Part shown: piece after piece, positions 14,503 to 22,637 of the stretch
Layout of the letters: each line of letters begins with the position of its first letter
Numbering within the stretch: position 1 is the stretch's first letter
DNA from: Candidatus Nomurabacteria bacterium RIFCSPLOWO2_01_FULL_39_17
GTDB taxonomy: Bacteria; Patescibacteriota; Minisyncoccia; Phycocordibacterales; UBA9973
DNA: 29,209 nucleotides
Direction of reading: 5' to 3'
NCBI GenBank assembly: GCA_001785805.1
Contig: MFUU01000009.1
Span: 1 to 29,209, forward strand
Made by a program: the position numbers and the translations under genes
The notes under the pieces: model-generated
Told to the model about the DNA's origin: nothing
The model's input: only the letters and a program-made list of their open reading frames with translations
The model's database searches: none

Positions 14503-14925
14503 TTACCCTTTAATCTCAACACCCATACTTCGAGCAGAACCGGCAATGATATTTATTGCACCTGCATCATCTTTGGCGTTCAGATCCGCCCTCTTTTTGT
14601 TTGCAATTTCGAGTGCCTGGGCACGGGTTATCTTGCCAGCTTTGGTGGCAAGATTTTTCCCGGAACCTTTTTCTACTCCAGCCGCTTTTAATATCAAACC
14701 AGTTACTGGAGGAGTTTTAACCACAAAATCATAGCTTCGGTCTTCATAAACAGTGACAGAAACGGAAACTTTATCCCCTGCCATCTTTTGAGTTGCAGCA
14801 TTAAATTTGGTAACGAAATCTCCAATGTTAATACCAGCCTGACCTAAAGCGGGGCCCAATGGCGGCGCCGGAGTCGCTTTCGCGGCCTGTATTTGAAGTT
14901 TTATCTTTTTTGTTATCTTTTTCAT
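14503..14925 (-). CDS. rplK: 50S ribosomal protein L11
   Basis: L11 forms the base of the GTPase-associated stalk. [20 protein letters not shown] and [16 protein letters not shown] are the N-terminal domain; [20 protein letters not shown] and [10 protein letters not shown] lie in the RNA-binding domain. I start it at [11 protein letters not shown] (14925), which matches the family; six extra codons lie upstream. The usual next gene, rplA, is absent; a transporter follows. This agrees with reports that some Parcubacteria lack L1, but only the local absence is seen here. Confidence 0.96.
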   Translation of the reverse strand: MKKITKKIKLQIQAAKATPAPPLGPALGQAGINIGDFVTKFNAATQKMAGDKVSVSVTVYEDRSYDFVVKTPPVTGLILKAAGVEKGSGKNLATKAGKITRAQALEIANKKRADLNAKDDAGAINIIAGSARSMGVEIKG

Positions 14926-14950
14926 ACATTTACTTATGAGCAATAATAAT

Positions 14951-15496
14951 TTATATCTTTTTTACCTGAAGAAAGTCAAGCTCAACCGGTGTCTCGCGTC
15001 CGAACATTGAAACAAGTACTTTTATTTTCCCTTTTTCTTGATCTACTGAATTAACCCTGCTTTCCAGGTCCTTAAAGGGCCCGTCAGTAATCAAAACCAT
15101 CTCGCCAACAGCCATGTCGATATTATGCTTGGGTGTACTGGCATCCATTTTTTTAAATAGATAATCCACTTCTTCTTTCTTAAGCGGAACAGGATTTACT
15201 CCAGCGCCGACGAAACCAGTAACTCTCGGGGTATTGCGGACCACATACCAAGAATCGTCTGTCACAATCATATCTACCAACACATAACCTGGATAAATTT
15301 TTTCTTCCACCTCTACTCTCTTGCCGCCTTTAATTTTTATTTTCTTTTCAATTGGCACAATCACGTTGAAAATTTTATCGTTCATGCCAAGCGAATCAAT
15401 GCGCTGTTTCAGGTTGCGGAGCACTACATTTTCGTATCCGGCATAAGTATGGATGGCATACCAGTTGCGAGCGCCTTGTGTTTCTTGTTTTGACAT
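14951..15496 (-). CDS. nusG: transcription termination/antitermination factor NusG
   Basis: NusG binds RNA polymerase and couples it to the ribosome or Rho. The NGN domain starts [15 protein letters not shown] and contains [10 protein letters not shown] and [12 protein letters not shown]. The KOW domain is at the C-terminus, with [19 protein letters not shown]. The length of 181 is standard. It sits between secE and rplK in the widespread bacterial order. Confidence 0.97.
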   Translation of the reverse strand: MSKQETQGARNWYAIHTYAGYENVVLRNLKQRIDSLGMNDKIFNVIVPIEKKIKIKGGKRVEVEEKIYPGYVLVDMIVTDDSWYVVRNTPRVTGFVGAGVNPVPLKKEEVDYLFKKMDASTPKHNIDMAVGEMVLITDGPFKDLESRVNSVDQEKGKIKVLVSMFGRETPVELDFLQVKKI

Positions 15497-15581
15497 CCCA
15501 GTAATAAAATTTAATTAATAATGATTATTGATTAGCCTCGTATATTGAATTTATTACGGGGCAGGTAAAATTCAAATAAAT

Positions 15582-15767
15582 TTAAAGTGAAATTATGCTT
15601 CCTAGCCCTTTCGAGAAAATAAAGTCAAAAACGCCGAGGAAATAACCGATTAAAATTGAAAGTATTATGACTATCACAGTAAAAGCAAAAGTCTGTATTC
15701 TGGTGGGCCAGATGACATGCTTTAATTCTGTCTTAGTGTCTTTGAGATATTCAACAATTTTTGACAT
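15582..15767 (-). CDS. secE: preprotein translocase subunit SecE
   Basis: The small clamp subunit of the SecYEG channel. Sixty-one residues with the amphipathic YLKDTKTELKHVIWPTR segment and one membrane helix (FAFTVIVIILSILIGYFLG). It is the first gene of the secE-nusG-rplK cluster, just after the terminator of the SIMPL gene. I see no clear promoter in the short AT-rich gap. Confidence 0.95.
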   Translation of the reverse strand: MSKIVEYLKDTKTELKHVIWPTRIQTFAFTVIVIILSILIGYFLGVFDFIFSKGLGSIISL

Positions 15768-15807
15768 GGCTGATTTTTAATGAGTCGTACGTTTCATTAT
15801 TTTTCTT

Positions 15808-15829
15808 AAAAAAGCCCCTTGCAGGGCTT
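15808..15829 (-). terminator. terminator after the SIMPL gene
   Basis: On the minus strand, AAGCCC, a 6-base loop TGCAAG and GGGCTT are followed by TTTT. It ends the murB-FKBP-SIMPL run before secE. Confidence 0.8.
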
Positions 15830-15886
15830 CTTTAAGGCTACTACTTTCGGTCGCAATAGTCAAATAAGTGTTAAATTGTTCAATGG

Positions 15887-16696
15887 TTATCTGATCTCGT
15901 AAGTTATCGTCACATCCGAGCTTATGGTGTTTTCGCCTTTTGGTATTTCGGCCGGAGCCGGAGCAGAGGCGCTGTCGGCAGACATCATTCCGGCTTTGGC
16001 ATAATATATCGGATAATTACCGGACTCATTAAAGCTTGCTATCCTGCCCAATCTTATGCCTAAATCTTTTGCCAATACTTCCGCTTTGGCTTTCGCTTCA
16101 CTAATGGCTTTTTTCCTAGCTTGACCTTTCAGGGCATCTTCATCGTCAATGGCGAAGTTGGGGCCACTGAGGTCAGAAACACCGGTTGTGCCTAGTCCTT
16201 GCATAATCTTTCCTACTTCGTCTGTATTTCTAACCTTTACAGTTATGCTCTCGTAGGCTTCATAGCCGGTAATGACGCTCTTGCCTGGGCGGGGCGGACA
16301 GCCATACATAGTACAGGGCATGACTGTCGCGGTATCATCATATTTATAATCATATTTTGGATTAAAAGAAGCGTTGGAAGTTTTGATATCTTTCTCGGCA
16401 ACACCATTTGATTTCAAGAAATCCAATGCTATCTTCTCCACCACCGCAACTGCGGCTTGCGCGTCTTTTACCGTTTTAGCTTCTTTGCGAATACTAAAGT
16501 AAATATTAGCGATATCAGGAACAGCTGTGATCTCTCCGTGCCCGGTAAAAGAAATAGTGTTCACGTTCTGGCTGCTTATTCTGCCATAAGATCTGAATTC
16601 AGAGAGAACTTTAATGCCAAAGTAAACAGAGAGAACTATCAAAAGAGCAAAAAGCGCTTTGTATAAATTCTTTGTATCCTGATGCGATATTTCCAT
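15887..16696 (-). CDS. SIMPL domain protein (DUF541, YggE-like)
   Basis: An exported or membrane-anchored protein with one N-terminal helix (LYKALFALLIVLSVYFGIKV, residues about 12-31). The SIMPL domain begins with ISFTGHGEITAVPDIANIYF and runs to the ISSDVTITYEIR end. The family is linked to stress and cell-surface roles, but its biochemistry is unknown. An insert of roughly 20 residues with two cysteines (MPCTMYGCPP) sits near residue 130. It is 11 bases after the FKBP gene and ends at a terminator. Confidence 0.88.
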   Translation of the reverse strand: MEISHQDTKNLYKALFALLIVLSVYFGIKVLSEFRSYGRISSQNVNTISFTGHGEITAVPDIANIYFSIRKEAKTVKDAQAAVAVVEKIALDFLKSNGVAEKDIKTSNASFNPKYDYKYDDTATVMPCTMYGCPPRPGKSVITGYEAYESITVKVRNTDEVGKIMQGLGTTGVSDLSGPNFAIDDEDALKGQARKKAISEAKAKAEVLAKDLGIRLGRIASFNESGNYPIYYAKAGMMSADSASAPAPAEIPKGENTISSDVTITYEIR

Positions 16697-16707
16697 AGAC
16701 TTATTGA

Positions 16708-17205
16708 TTATTTAATTGCTAAAAGTTCGACGTCAAAAAAAAGCGTAGCATTCGGTGGTATAACTCCGCCAGCGCCAGAGGACCCATAAGCATAAGAAGA
16801 TTCAATGGTAAGATTCCTCTTTTCTCCAATCTTCATACCGGCAATTCCTAAATCCCAGCCTTTTATCACCATTCCCGCGCCTATGGTAAATACAAAGGGT
16901 TCTACGTGCTGAAACTTTGGATCCATATTAGAATCAAAGGTCGTGCCATCTGTTAATTTACCCGTATAATTCATCGCGACGGTATCTCCTGCTTTCGCTA
17001 TTTCGCCATTACCCTCTCGTAAAATAGTGACTTTTACTCCCTCGATCTGTTGTGTGTTTTGCATATTGGTATTTTCTTCTTGATTAATTGCTAATGTATC
17101 TGACACATCGGCATTATCTTTCTTATAGACGGTAATAAATATGAGCCCGGCAATTACTAACGCTATTACTAAAAACCAAATTATTGTGTAATTTTTATTT
17201 TCCAT
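16708..17205 (-). CDS. FKBP-type peptidyl-prolyl isomerase, membrane-anchored
   Basis: Speeds proline isomerisation during folding outside the cell membrane. Residues 8-26 form a membrane anchor (IIWFLVIALVIAGLIFITV), then a short linker, then one FKBP domain with the usual GDTVAMNYTGKLTDGTTFDS, FTIGAGMVIKGWDLGIAGMK, YAYGSSGAGGVIPPNATLFF blocks. The active-site aromatic and Asp residues are kept. No CxxC or lipobox is visible. The promoter lies in the tail of murB. Confidence 0.94.
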   Translation of the reverse strand: MENKNYTIIWFLVIALVIAGLIFITVYKKDNADVSDTLAINQEENTNMQNTQQIEGVKVTILREGNGEIAKAGDTVAMNYTGKLTDGTTFDSNMDPKFQHVEPFVFTIGAGMVIKGWDLGIAGMKIGEKRNLTIESSYAYGSSGAGGVIPPNATLFFDVELLAIK

Positions 17206-17213
17206 ATAAGCTA

Positions 17214-17241
17214 ATTATACAAAAAATTTATCTTAAATCAA
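17214..17241 (-). promoter_or_regulatory. promoter of the FKBP-SIMPL pair
   Basis: On the minus strand, TTGATT (17241-17236), 16 bases, TATAAT (17219-17214), then 8 bases to the ATG. The -35 and part of the spacer overlap the 3' end of murB. Confidence 0.55.
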
Positions 17242-18246
17242 ATTCACTTCGGGTACGAGGGTAAGGCTGAATTTCGTGAAAACCGCATTAATGATTTGCT
17301 CCGCTAGATTTCTCATTTCTTCGCCTGTCGCTCCGCCGTGGTTCACTAAGACTAAGGCTTGCTTGTCATGTACACCGACATTGCCTACTCTTTTCCCTTT
17401 CCAACCGCACTGTTCTATCAGCCAGCCAGCTGGAATTTTTATCAAACCATCTTCCTCAAAATAAGGCATCTTCGGGTATTTCTCCAAGAGCTGTTTCAAT
17501 TTCTCCGATTTTAGAAAAACATTTTTAAAAAAGCTACCGGCATTCCCTATAACGGCCGGATCAGGCAATTTGCTTCTGCGGATTTGGACAATAGCGTCAC
17601 TTATATCTTTAGAAGTTCTTACTTCTATTTTATTTTTTTCTAAATATTCGCGCAGAACTTTGTATGAAATATTTTTCTTTTCTGTTTTATTTAACTTCAA
17701 AGTAATGGCCGAAATAAAATATCGCCCTTTTAATTTATTTTTAAAAATACTGTCTCGATAGCCGAAATCGCATTCTTCTTTCTTAAAAATTCTCTTTACT
17801 CCCGTTTCAATCTCGTAGGCTTCGACATTTTCAAGAGTTTCTTTTAATTCCACTCCGTATGCGCCGATATTCTGCATCGGCGCGGCGCCGACTGTGCCGG
17901 GGATAAGCGATAAATTTTCAATCCCCCAGTATTCGCGGGAAACTGCAAAGGATACAAGGTCATGCCATATTTCACCACCCATCGCGCGAAGTAGGGTATA
18001 TTTAGGCGTTTCTTCTAAAATTTTAATTCCTTTTAATTTATTTAGAACAATAATGCCGTTAAAATCTTTCGTAAATAAAACATTGCTCCCGCCGCCTAAA
18101 AATAACTTATCGTTATTTTTAAATTCGGGGAGTATAAAAAGCTCTTTTAGGTTATTTTCATCATGTATCTCGGTAAAAAATTTGGCGCGCGCGGATATGC
18201 CGAACGTGTTTAATTTAGCTAAGCCATAATTCTTTAAAATTTCCAT
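17233..18246 (-). CDS. murB: UDP-N-acetylenolpyruvoylglucosamine reductase, type I
   Basis: MurB makes UDP-MurNAc, the first committed sugar of peptidoglycan, using FAD and NADPH. FLGGGSNVLFTKDF and SLIPGTVGAAPMQNIGAYGVE bind FAD; FGYRDSIFK carries the conserved Tyr-Arg; GNAGSFFKNV holds the catalytic serine; PEVNLI at the end holds the catalytic glutamate. At 337 residues with a long C-terminal part it is type I, like E. coli. The start overlaps the DUF1003 stop by one base (TAATG), so the genes are coupled. It shows the cell builds a wall. Confidence 0.96.
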   Translation of the reverse strand: MEILKNYGLAKLNTFGISARAKFFTEIHDENNLKELFILPEFKNNDKLFLGGGSNVLFTKDFNGIIVLNKLKGIKILEETPKYTLLRAMGGEIWHDLVSFAVSREYWGIENLSLIPGTVGAAPMQNIGAYGVELKETLENVEAYEIETGVKRIFKKEECDFGYRDSIFKNKLKGRYFISAITLKLNKTEKKNISYKVLREYLEKNKIEVRTSKDISDAIVQIRRSKLPDPAVIGNAGSFFKNVFLKSEKLKQLLEKYPKMPYFEEDGLIKIPAGWLIEQCGWKGKRVGNVGVHDKQALVLVNHGGATGEEMRNLAEQIINAVFTKFSLTLVPEVNLI

Positions 18247-18776
18247 TACAAGATTTCTTTTTCTAGCCTTTTTTCGATTTCTTCTTCACTTATAGGGTTA
18301 AGCATTCTCTTTAATTCAGGGTCCTGCGACAAATCTACTCCCTGCTTTTCTAATAGTATGGCCAGCATCTTTATAAGTTTGGTAATCTCCTTCTCGGTAA
18401 TAAGGTTAATCTGTAGGTGAGTTTCTTCTCGCAAGTCATCAACTTTGGCAGTACGATTTTGTGATATTAATACGAATATAGCGAGAATTATAGCTTCAAT
18501 CGACACTATAGTGGTAAGAAGAATAAAGGGAAAAGGATCAAATACCGGTATTATTTTTATCTGATTAGTATTAACGAGTATCCATATGGTGAACAAAACA
18601 ACGTTCAGCCATAAAAAATTACTGCCACCGAATTTTGCGGTCATCCAATCCGCTGTTTTTTCCATAGTTGTTCTTTTGGCGTCAGCTTTTGCTTTTATAC
18701 TGCGAAATATCCTCTTTCGTGGCTCTTCATTTTCTCCAAATAATGCTTTTAGAAATGAAACGTGATTTTGTGACAT
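18246..18776 (-). CDS. DUF1003 membrane protein
   Basis: A small inner-membrane protein of unknown role. Two close helices at about residues 52-72 (FLWLNVVLFTIWILVN) and 82-105 (FILLTTIVSIEAIILAIFVLI) with the DUF1003 signature FDPFPFILLT and SQNR after the second. The N-terminus is basic and cytosolic. The C-terminal 60 residues are charged and helical. It is coupled to murB by a one-base overlap. A TATAAT at 18787-18792 lies 10 bases before the ATG. Confidence 0.88.
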   Translation of the reverse strand: MSQNHVSFLKALFGENEEPRKRIFRSIKAKADAKRTTMEKTADWMTAKFGGSNFLWLNVVLFTIWILVNTNQIKIIPVFDPFPFILLTTIVSIEAIILAIFVLISQNRTAKVDDLREETHLQINLITEKEITKLIKMLAILLEKQGVDLSQDPELKRMLNPISEEEIEKRLEKEIL

Positions 18777-18786
18777 ATTTTTGCGT

Positions 18787-18792
18787 ATTATA
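18787..18792 (-). promoter_or_regulatory. -10 box for DUF1003-murB
   Basis: TATAAT on the minus strand, 10 bases before the ATG at 18776. No good -35 is visible. Confidence 0.4.
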
Positions 18793-19428
18793 TTACTCTC
18801 TAATTATACTTTCAGTTCCATCTTTATGCAATTTTATAAGCTTAGATGGTTTCCCCTCGAGTTCTCCGCCATCTATATATAAATCAACCGCCTGCCCAAA
18901 ATAATTTTTTGCTTCCGTAATATTACGCGTAGAAAGCAAACCTTCCAAATTAGCAGAGGGCGCAATAAGTGGTCCGGTTTTTATCAACAACTTCCGCAAT
19001 TCTTCCTGCGCCGGAAGGCGAAACGCCAAAGTTTTCGTTCCGCGGTGCAAATACTTAAATTCTTCACTCTCGCAACTAAAAATGATACTCACCGGCCGAG
19101 AGGCAGAAACATACTTTTTTGAATGTTGGCGTTGCGAAGCAGGAAATTGAGAAAAAGCATGTTTCTGCCCGAAGCTTCCAGGCCAGTATTCGTTAGTAAC
19201 TTTTTTTTGTTTTTCGGATAAATGTATGGAAAATTTTTCGAGCTCATTAATATCCCCGATAAGTATTATGCAGGGTTTGTTGGATGCGCGTTTTCGTATT
19301 TCATAAATACGATTAACAGTAGCTGAATTGAGAGCTCTGCCCACAATGCCGTAAATAGTGTCCGTGGGCATGACTACAACGCCGTTGTTTTTAAGCATTT
19401 CAATAAGATTTGAATCGGTCCAATACAT
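18793..19428 (-). CDS. tsaC: threonylcarbamoyl-AMP synthase, Sua5/YrdC family, with a palindromic insert
   Basis: TsaC makes threonylcarbamoyl-AMP from threonine, bicarbonate and ATP for the t6A modification of ANN-decoding tRNAs. GVVVMPTDTIYGIVGRA, YEIRKRASNKPCIILI and GPLIAPSANLEG are the YrdC-domain signatures. Between WPG (82-84) and PVSIIF (112-117), which normally join as WPGP-V-I, there are 27 extra residues (85-111), the product of a 68-bp palindrome. Without it the protein would be about 184 residues, usual for the short form. The frame is kept, so the enzyme may still fold with a surface loop. A TAGAAT lies 7 bases before the ATG. Confidence 0.92.
   Translation of the reverse strand: MYWTDSNLIEMLKNNGVVVMPTDTIYGIVGRALNSATVNRIYEIRKRASNKPCIILIGDINELEKFSIHLSEKQKKVTNEYWPGSFGQKHAFSQFPASQRQHSKKYVSASRPVSIIFSCESEEFKYLHRGTKTLAFRLPAQEELRKLLIKTGPLIAPSANLEGLLSTRNITEAKNYFGQAVDLYIDGGELEGKPSKLIKLHKDGTESIIRE
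19102..19169. repeat. 68-bp palindromic element inside tsaC
   Basis: GGCAGAAACAT (19102-19112) and ATGTTTCTGCC (19159-19169) are perfect 11-bp arms. Pairing continues inward on the coding strand through one G-U pair and CTTTTT/AAAAAG, giving an 18-bp stem and a 32-base loop. It is in frame and accounts for most of the 27 extra TsaC residues. Confidence 0.85.
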
Positions 19429-19435
19429 GGAAATT

Positions 19436-19441
19436 ATTCTA
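19436..19441 (-). promoter_or_regulatory. -10 box for tsaC
   Basis: TAGAAT on the minus strand, 7 bases before the ATG at 19428. A TTGTAC lies 19 bases further up. Confidence 0.35.
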
Positions 19442-19450
19442 CCATTAATG

Positions 19451-19456
19451 TATAAT
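19451..19456 (+). promoter_or_regulatory. -10 box for the small membrane protein
   Basis: TATAAT, 10 bases before the ATG at 19467. No convincing -35. Confidence 0.4.
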
Positions 19457-19466
19457 TCTGGTACAA

Positions 19467-19871
19467 ATGGAAAGACAAAATATATTAAGAAGAATAATCC
19501 GACTCTTCGATAAGCTGGAAGATAAGATAAGGGGCAAATTAAGTCATCACCCTATTTTCTACGCCATCATAGGCGGTATCGGGGTGGTGCTGTTCTGGAG
19601 AGGCGTTTGGCATACAGCAGATGATATCGGCATAGGGTCCCTTGTATCATTGTTTCTCGGAACGGTTATTCTACTATTAATCGGAGTATTTGTTTCTGCT
19701 TTTATCGGAAACAGATTGATAATTTCAGGTCTCATAGGTGAAAAGAAGATAGAAGAGAAAGAGCAAGCAGAGATAGAAACAGAAGAAGCCGAACTCCGCA
19801 ATTTGCAAAGCACCCTAAGTAGGGTAGAAAAAAAGCTTGATCAGTTCGAAGCAGAAATGAAGAAAAAATAA
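19467..19871 (+). CDS. hypothetical membrane protein with C-terminal coiled coil (134 aa)
   Basis: Not recognised at family level. Two membrane helices at about residues 28-47 (PIFYAIIGGIGVVLFWRGVW) and 57-81 (SLVSLFLGTVILLLIGVF), then a highly charged helix from residue 90 (KIEEKEQAEIETEEAELR to the end) likely to form a coiled coil in the cytosol. The N-terminus is basic. It diverges from tsaC and converges on tRNA-His. A role in membrane organisation is possible but not shown. Confidence 0.75.
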   Translation: MERQNILRRIIRLFDKLEDKIRGKLSHHPIFYAIIGGIGVVLFWRGVWHTADDIGIGSLVSLFLGTVILLLIGVFVSAFIGNRLIISGLIGEKKIEEKEQAEIETEEAELRNLQSTLSRVEKKLDQFEAEMKKK

Positions 19872-19876
19872 TTTTA

Positions 19877-19951
19877 TGGGGTGCCTGGAGAGAATTGAAC
19901 TCTCGATATCGGCTCCACAAGCCGAAGTTTTACCACTAAACTACAGGCACC
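19877..19951 (-). tRNA. tRNA-His (GTG)
   Basis: The cloverleaf folds fully: the extra G(-1) pairs with C73, acceptor GTGCCTG/CAGGCAC, anticodon loop TTGTGGA, T-arm GAGAG-TTCAATT-CTCTC, and CCA is encoded. The G(-1) is written in the DNA, so no guanylyltransferase is needed. Confidence 0.95.
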
Positions 19952-20068
19952 ATACATTTGTATTTATATCAATAAACGAGGAGCATATGCAAGTTTATTT
20001 GCACAATGTCCGAATGCCATTGATATATGGTAGTCCATATACACTAAAAATAGAAAATTATAAAGTTT

Positions 20069-20154
20069 TGGTGCCCAGAGGGAGACTCGAACTCCCAAGC
20101 CTTGCGGCATATGCACCTCAAGCATACGCGTATACCAAGTTCCGCCATCTGGGC
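20069..20154 (-). tRNA. tRNA-Leu (GAG)
   Basis: Acceptor GCCCAGA/TCTGGGC, A73, encoded CCA, anticodon loop TTGAGGT, and the long variable arm of class II tRNAs. It precedes tRNA-His on the same strand; the spacer holds a small hairpin (TATATGG, TAGT, CCATATA). Confidence 0.95.
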
Positions 20155-20162
20155 GTATTAAG

Positions 20163-20168
20163 ATTATA
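20163..20168 (-). promoter_or_regulatory. -10 box for tRNA-Leu/tRNA-His
   Basis: TATAAT on the minus strand, 8 bases before tRNA-Leu and just past the rplS stop. No clear -35. Confidence 0.4.
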
Positions 20169-20172
20169 TAAC

Positions 20173-20574
20173 TTATTTAACCAGTTCTTCTACTACTTCT
20201 TCAGTGTCAAAAGTGACAGAACGCATCTTTCGGCGGACATCTTTCACTGCCTTGGTGCGAACATAGTAAAGCTTGCTCCTGCGAGTACGAGATTTTTTAG
20301 TTATTTCAATTTTATCTATCATTGGAGAGAAAAGAGGGAAAATTCTTTCAACTCCGACTCCGGAAGCAACTCGCCTCACGGTAAAGGTGGCGCCAGCTTC
20401 CCCGCCGTGTTTTCTGGCAAGTACCATACCTTCGAAAGCTTGTAGTCGATATTTACCCTTTTCCTCTAGAATTTTAGACCAGACGCGCGCTGTGTCGCCA
20501 GCTCGAAAATCGAGTTTTCTCCTAGCTTCAATGTCCACCGGACTAAATTTAATTTTACTTGTCGCATTACTCAT
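20173..20574 (-). CDS. rplS: 50S ribosomal protein L19
   Basis: L19 lies at the subunit interface of the large subunit. FRAGDTARVWSKILEEKGKYR, LQAFEGMVLARKHGG, FTVRRVASGVGVERIFPLFSP and RRSKLYYVR are the family's successive blocks. It has 133 residues, with a C-terminal extension after the usual end (SVTFDTEEVVEELVK). It may share a transcript with the two tRNAs downstream. No Shine-Dalgarno precedes the ATG. Confidence 0.96.
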   Translation of the reverse strand: MSNATSKIKFSPVDIEARRKLDFRAGDTARVWSKILEEKGKYRLQAFEGMVLARKHGGEAGATFTVRRVASGVGVERIFPLFSPMIDKIEITKKSRTRRSKLYYVRTKAVKDVRRKMRSVTFDTEEVVEELVK

Positions 20575-20626
20575 TGTGGTGAAAACACTTTATCACAGAA
20601 GGTTTTTAAAGGCAAACTAAGAAATT

Positions 20627-22336
20627 TTACAAAAATTTACCTTGATAACATTTTTCGCAGTAAATCGTTTCAGTTCGGTCAGGAGAAAATGGAGTTCTTA
20701 TATTAATACCGCATTTCATACATACGCGATCATATAAACCTGGCATATTTATTTTATTAAAGCGACTATTTTCTCTACATTTTAAACATTGGGCTGGAAG
20801 TGGTATATTCATTTTGCGTAAAAGATCAAACTCAAGTGAAGCTATTTTATATTTTCTTTCACAGGTAGTGCAAGAAATAATCTCCTTTAAAATCGATTCA
20901 TCGACTTCTTCAATAGTTTCAGGTAGCTCACTCCCAGAGATTGTCGCATCGGGTTGATGTTCAGCTTCATCGTTCCAAGTATAACCAAGGTCTAGTGCTT
21001 CTTGTCTTGCTTTTGGAAAAAACCTATTAGCATTTGAATTATTGTAAGCAAACTTGCAAAAACCATCTCCGAAAAATTCTCCGTATGGCCAAGCTTGTCC
21101 ATTTTTATCTATATATGGATTTTTTTTCATATTTTCTATAATTTTCTCTTTTAAAATCTTATATTTGTCCGCTGTATATTCTTTATTTAAAATACAATGA
21201 TTTTTGCGTTTTAAATTTACACAACCAAAATTATTTTTCGACGTAATACACCATAAACAATATTATGTATTAATCACATCTGACCAACAAAAACCAGAGA
21301 ATTTAGAATTACTTATATTTAAACCTGCGGTAAAAGACTCATAAACAAGCTCGGCATTATTACCCCAACCAGAATAGTCCATACAGTCTTTCACTGGTTT
21401 AAATGTAATAAACTGGCACCATTTACAATTCTCCGCACCTCCACAAATATACATTTCTTTCGAATTCTTCGATTTATGTATATATTCACCAGTAACATTC
21501 AAATTAAACGAATCCCCACAATAAAAACGATACGGGAATTTTTTCCAAAATATTTCACTTTCTTTTTTGAGTTTATCTATTCCGGAACGAGTATCAAATT
21601 TTAATTCTTTTAATTTTTTCAAGTAACCTTCTTTTGAATATTGCTCATTAAAAATTTTATAAGAAGAACCACGTAGATTTACACATCCGACACAATTCAT
21701 GCATCCATAACAATTTCTAGAAAACCATACAGCCGTGCAGGCAGTACATTCTTGTGAATAAAAAACACGGTAAGATTTATGGAGCCATATTGATTCATAA
21801 CACAATTCAGAGCTAAAAATTAATAAGGAATCAGCTATATCTTTACCCTCATTCATAATAGAAGAGAAATAAACATTTTCGCAGTAATCAGCCCATATCG
21901 CAAGCATACAATTTTTTGAATAGCCAATAGAATTACAATACTCGCAATTTTTTAAAGTTAAATAACCTGTTTCAAGAGCTGTATATGGAGTCTTCTCTGA
22001 TAATTCTTTCCACTGTGCTAAAAATGGTTTGTTTGGATCGTAATCCATGGCATATTCAGTACCGTCCCAACTGTCACCCCACCAACACGGCTGACAGAAA
22101 ACAGTTATTTTCTGAGATGGTGGATACATTGAGAGTGTCCGTTTGTCGCATTTATCACAGTTTCGATAAAAAAGTGACCAACTATTGGTGCAAGCAATAC
22201 GGCGAATTAGCCTACAAGTGGGGCACCACGTCGGTGGAGGAACTTTAATTTTTTCATAAAAATTAAAATCTTCCGGCTCGATAGTAAATTTTCCTTTACA
22301 GTTTTGACACACCACATTTTTAAATTCGTATTCCAT
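20627..22336 (-). pseudogene. zinc-ribbon repeat protein broken by one in-frame TAA
   Basis: Two open frames, 21263-22336 (357 codons) and 20627-21130 (167 codons from ATG), are in the same phase, separated only by TAA at 21263-21265. The 44 codons between the stop and the second ATG are open and read on as protein (NNFGCVNLKRKNHCILNKEY, then YKILKEKIIENM). So it is one 570-codon gene with a single nonsense codon. The N-terminal part has treble-clef or zinc-ribbon pairs (CQNC, CPTC, CDKC, CQPC) and many later Cys-rich YSKNC-like repeats; the C-terminal part has CTTC, CLKC, CMKC and CEKC. I recognise the architecture from Patescibacteria, where it is one protein of unknown function. A CAA-to-TAA change would explain it. 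Both halves could also be made separately. Confidence 0.82.
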
Positions 22337-22349
22337 AACTTTTTTGTCC

Positions 22350-22371
22350 CGATTCTGATTAATCAGAATCG
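22350..22371. repeat. 22-bp perfect palindrome at the end of the GIY-YIG gene
   Basis: CGATTCTGATT followed directly by its reverse complement, with no loop. It encodes the last residues and TAA stop of the GIY-YIG gene. No U-run follows, so it is not a normal terminator. Confidence 0.8.
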
Positions 22372-22637
22372 TGGATCCTCGATTTCTTTAAATTTAAACC
22401 GTTTATTAATTTCTCAATGGCCACTCGTTTCTTCCAACTTTTAACTTGATATTCTCTTTTCCTTGCTTCTGATAATGTTTTATATTCTTCAGTATATACA
22501 ATTTTCCAAGGTAAATAAAATTTAGTAGATCTAACTAAACCTAAATTATGTTGACGTAATCGTTTGTTAATATTTTCACAACTACCTACATAATATCTTC
22601 CGTTTTTTGTTGAATATAATATATATAAATAAAACAT
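22359..22637 (-). CDS. GIY-YIG nuclease family protein (UPF0213-like)
   Basis: A single GIY-YIG domain. FYLYILYSTKNGRYYVGSCEN holds the two paired tyrosines and glycine (the motif reads LYI...YYVG), KRLRQHNLG carries the conserved arginine, and YKTLSEARKREYQVKSWK carries the catalytic glutamate helix. At 92 residues it is the short stand-alone type common in bacteria, whose cellular role is mostly unknown. It is followed at 22 bases by the broken zinc-ribbon gene. The flanking inverted repeats hint at movement. Confidence 0.88.
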   Translation of the reverse strand: MFYLYILYSTKNGRYYVGSCENINKRLRQHNLGLVRSTKFYLPWKIVYTEEYKTLSEARKREYQVKSWKKRVAIEKLINGLNLKKSRIHDSD

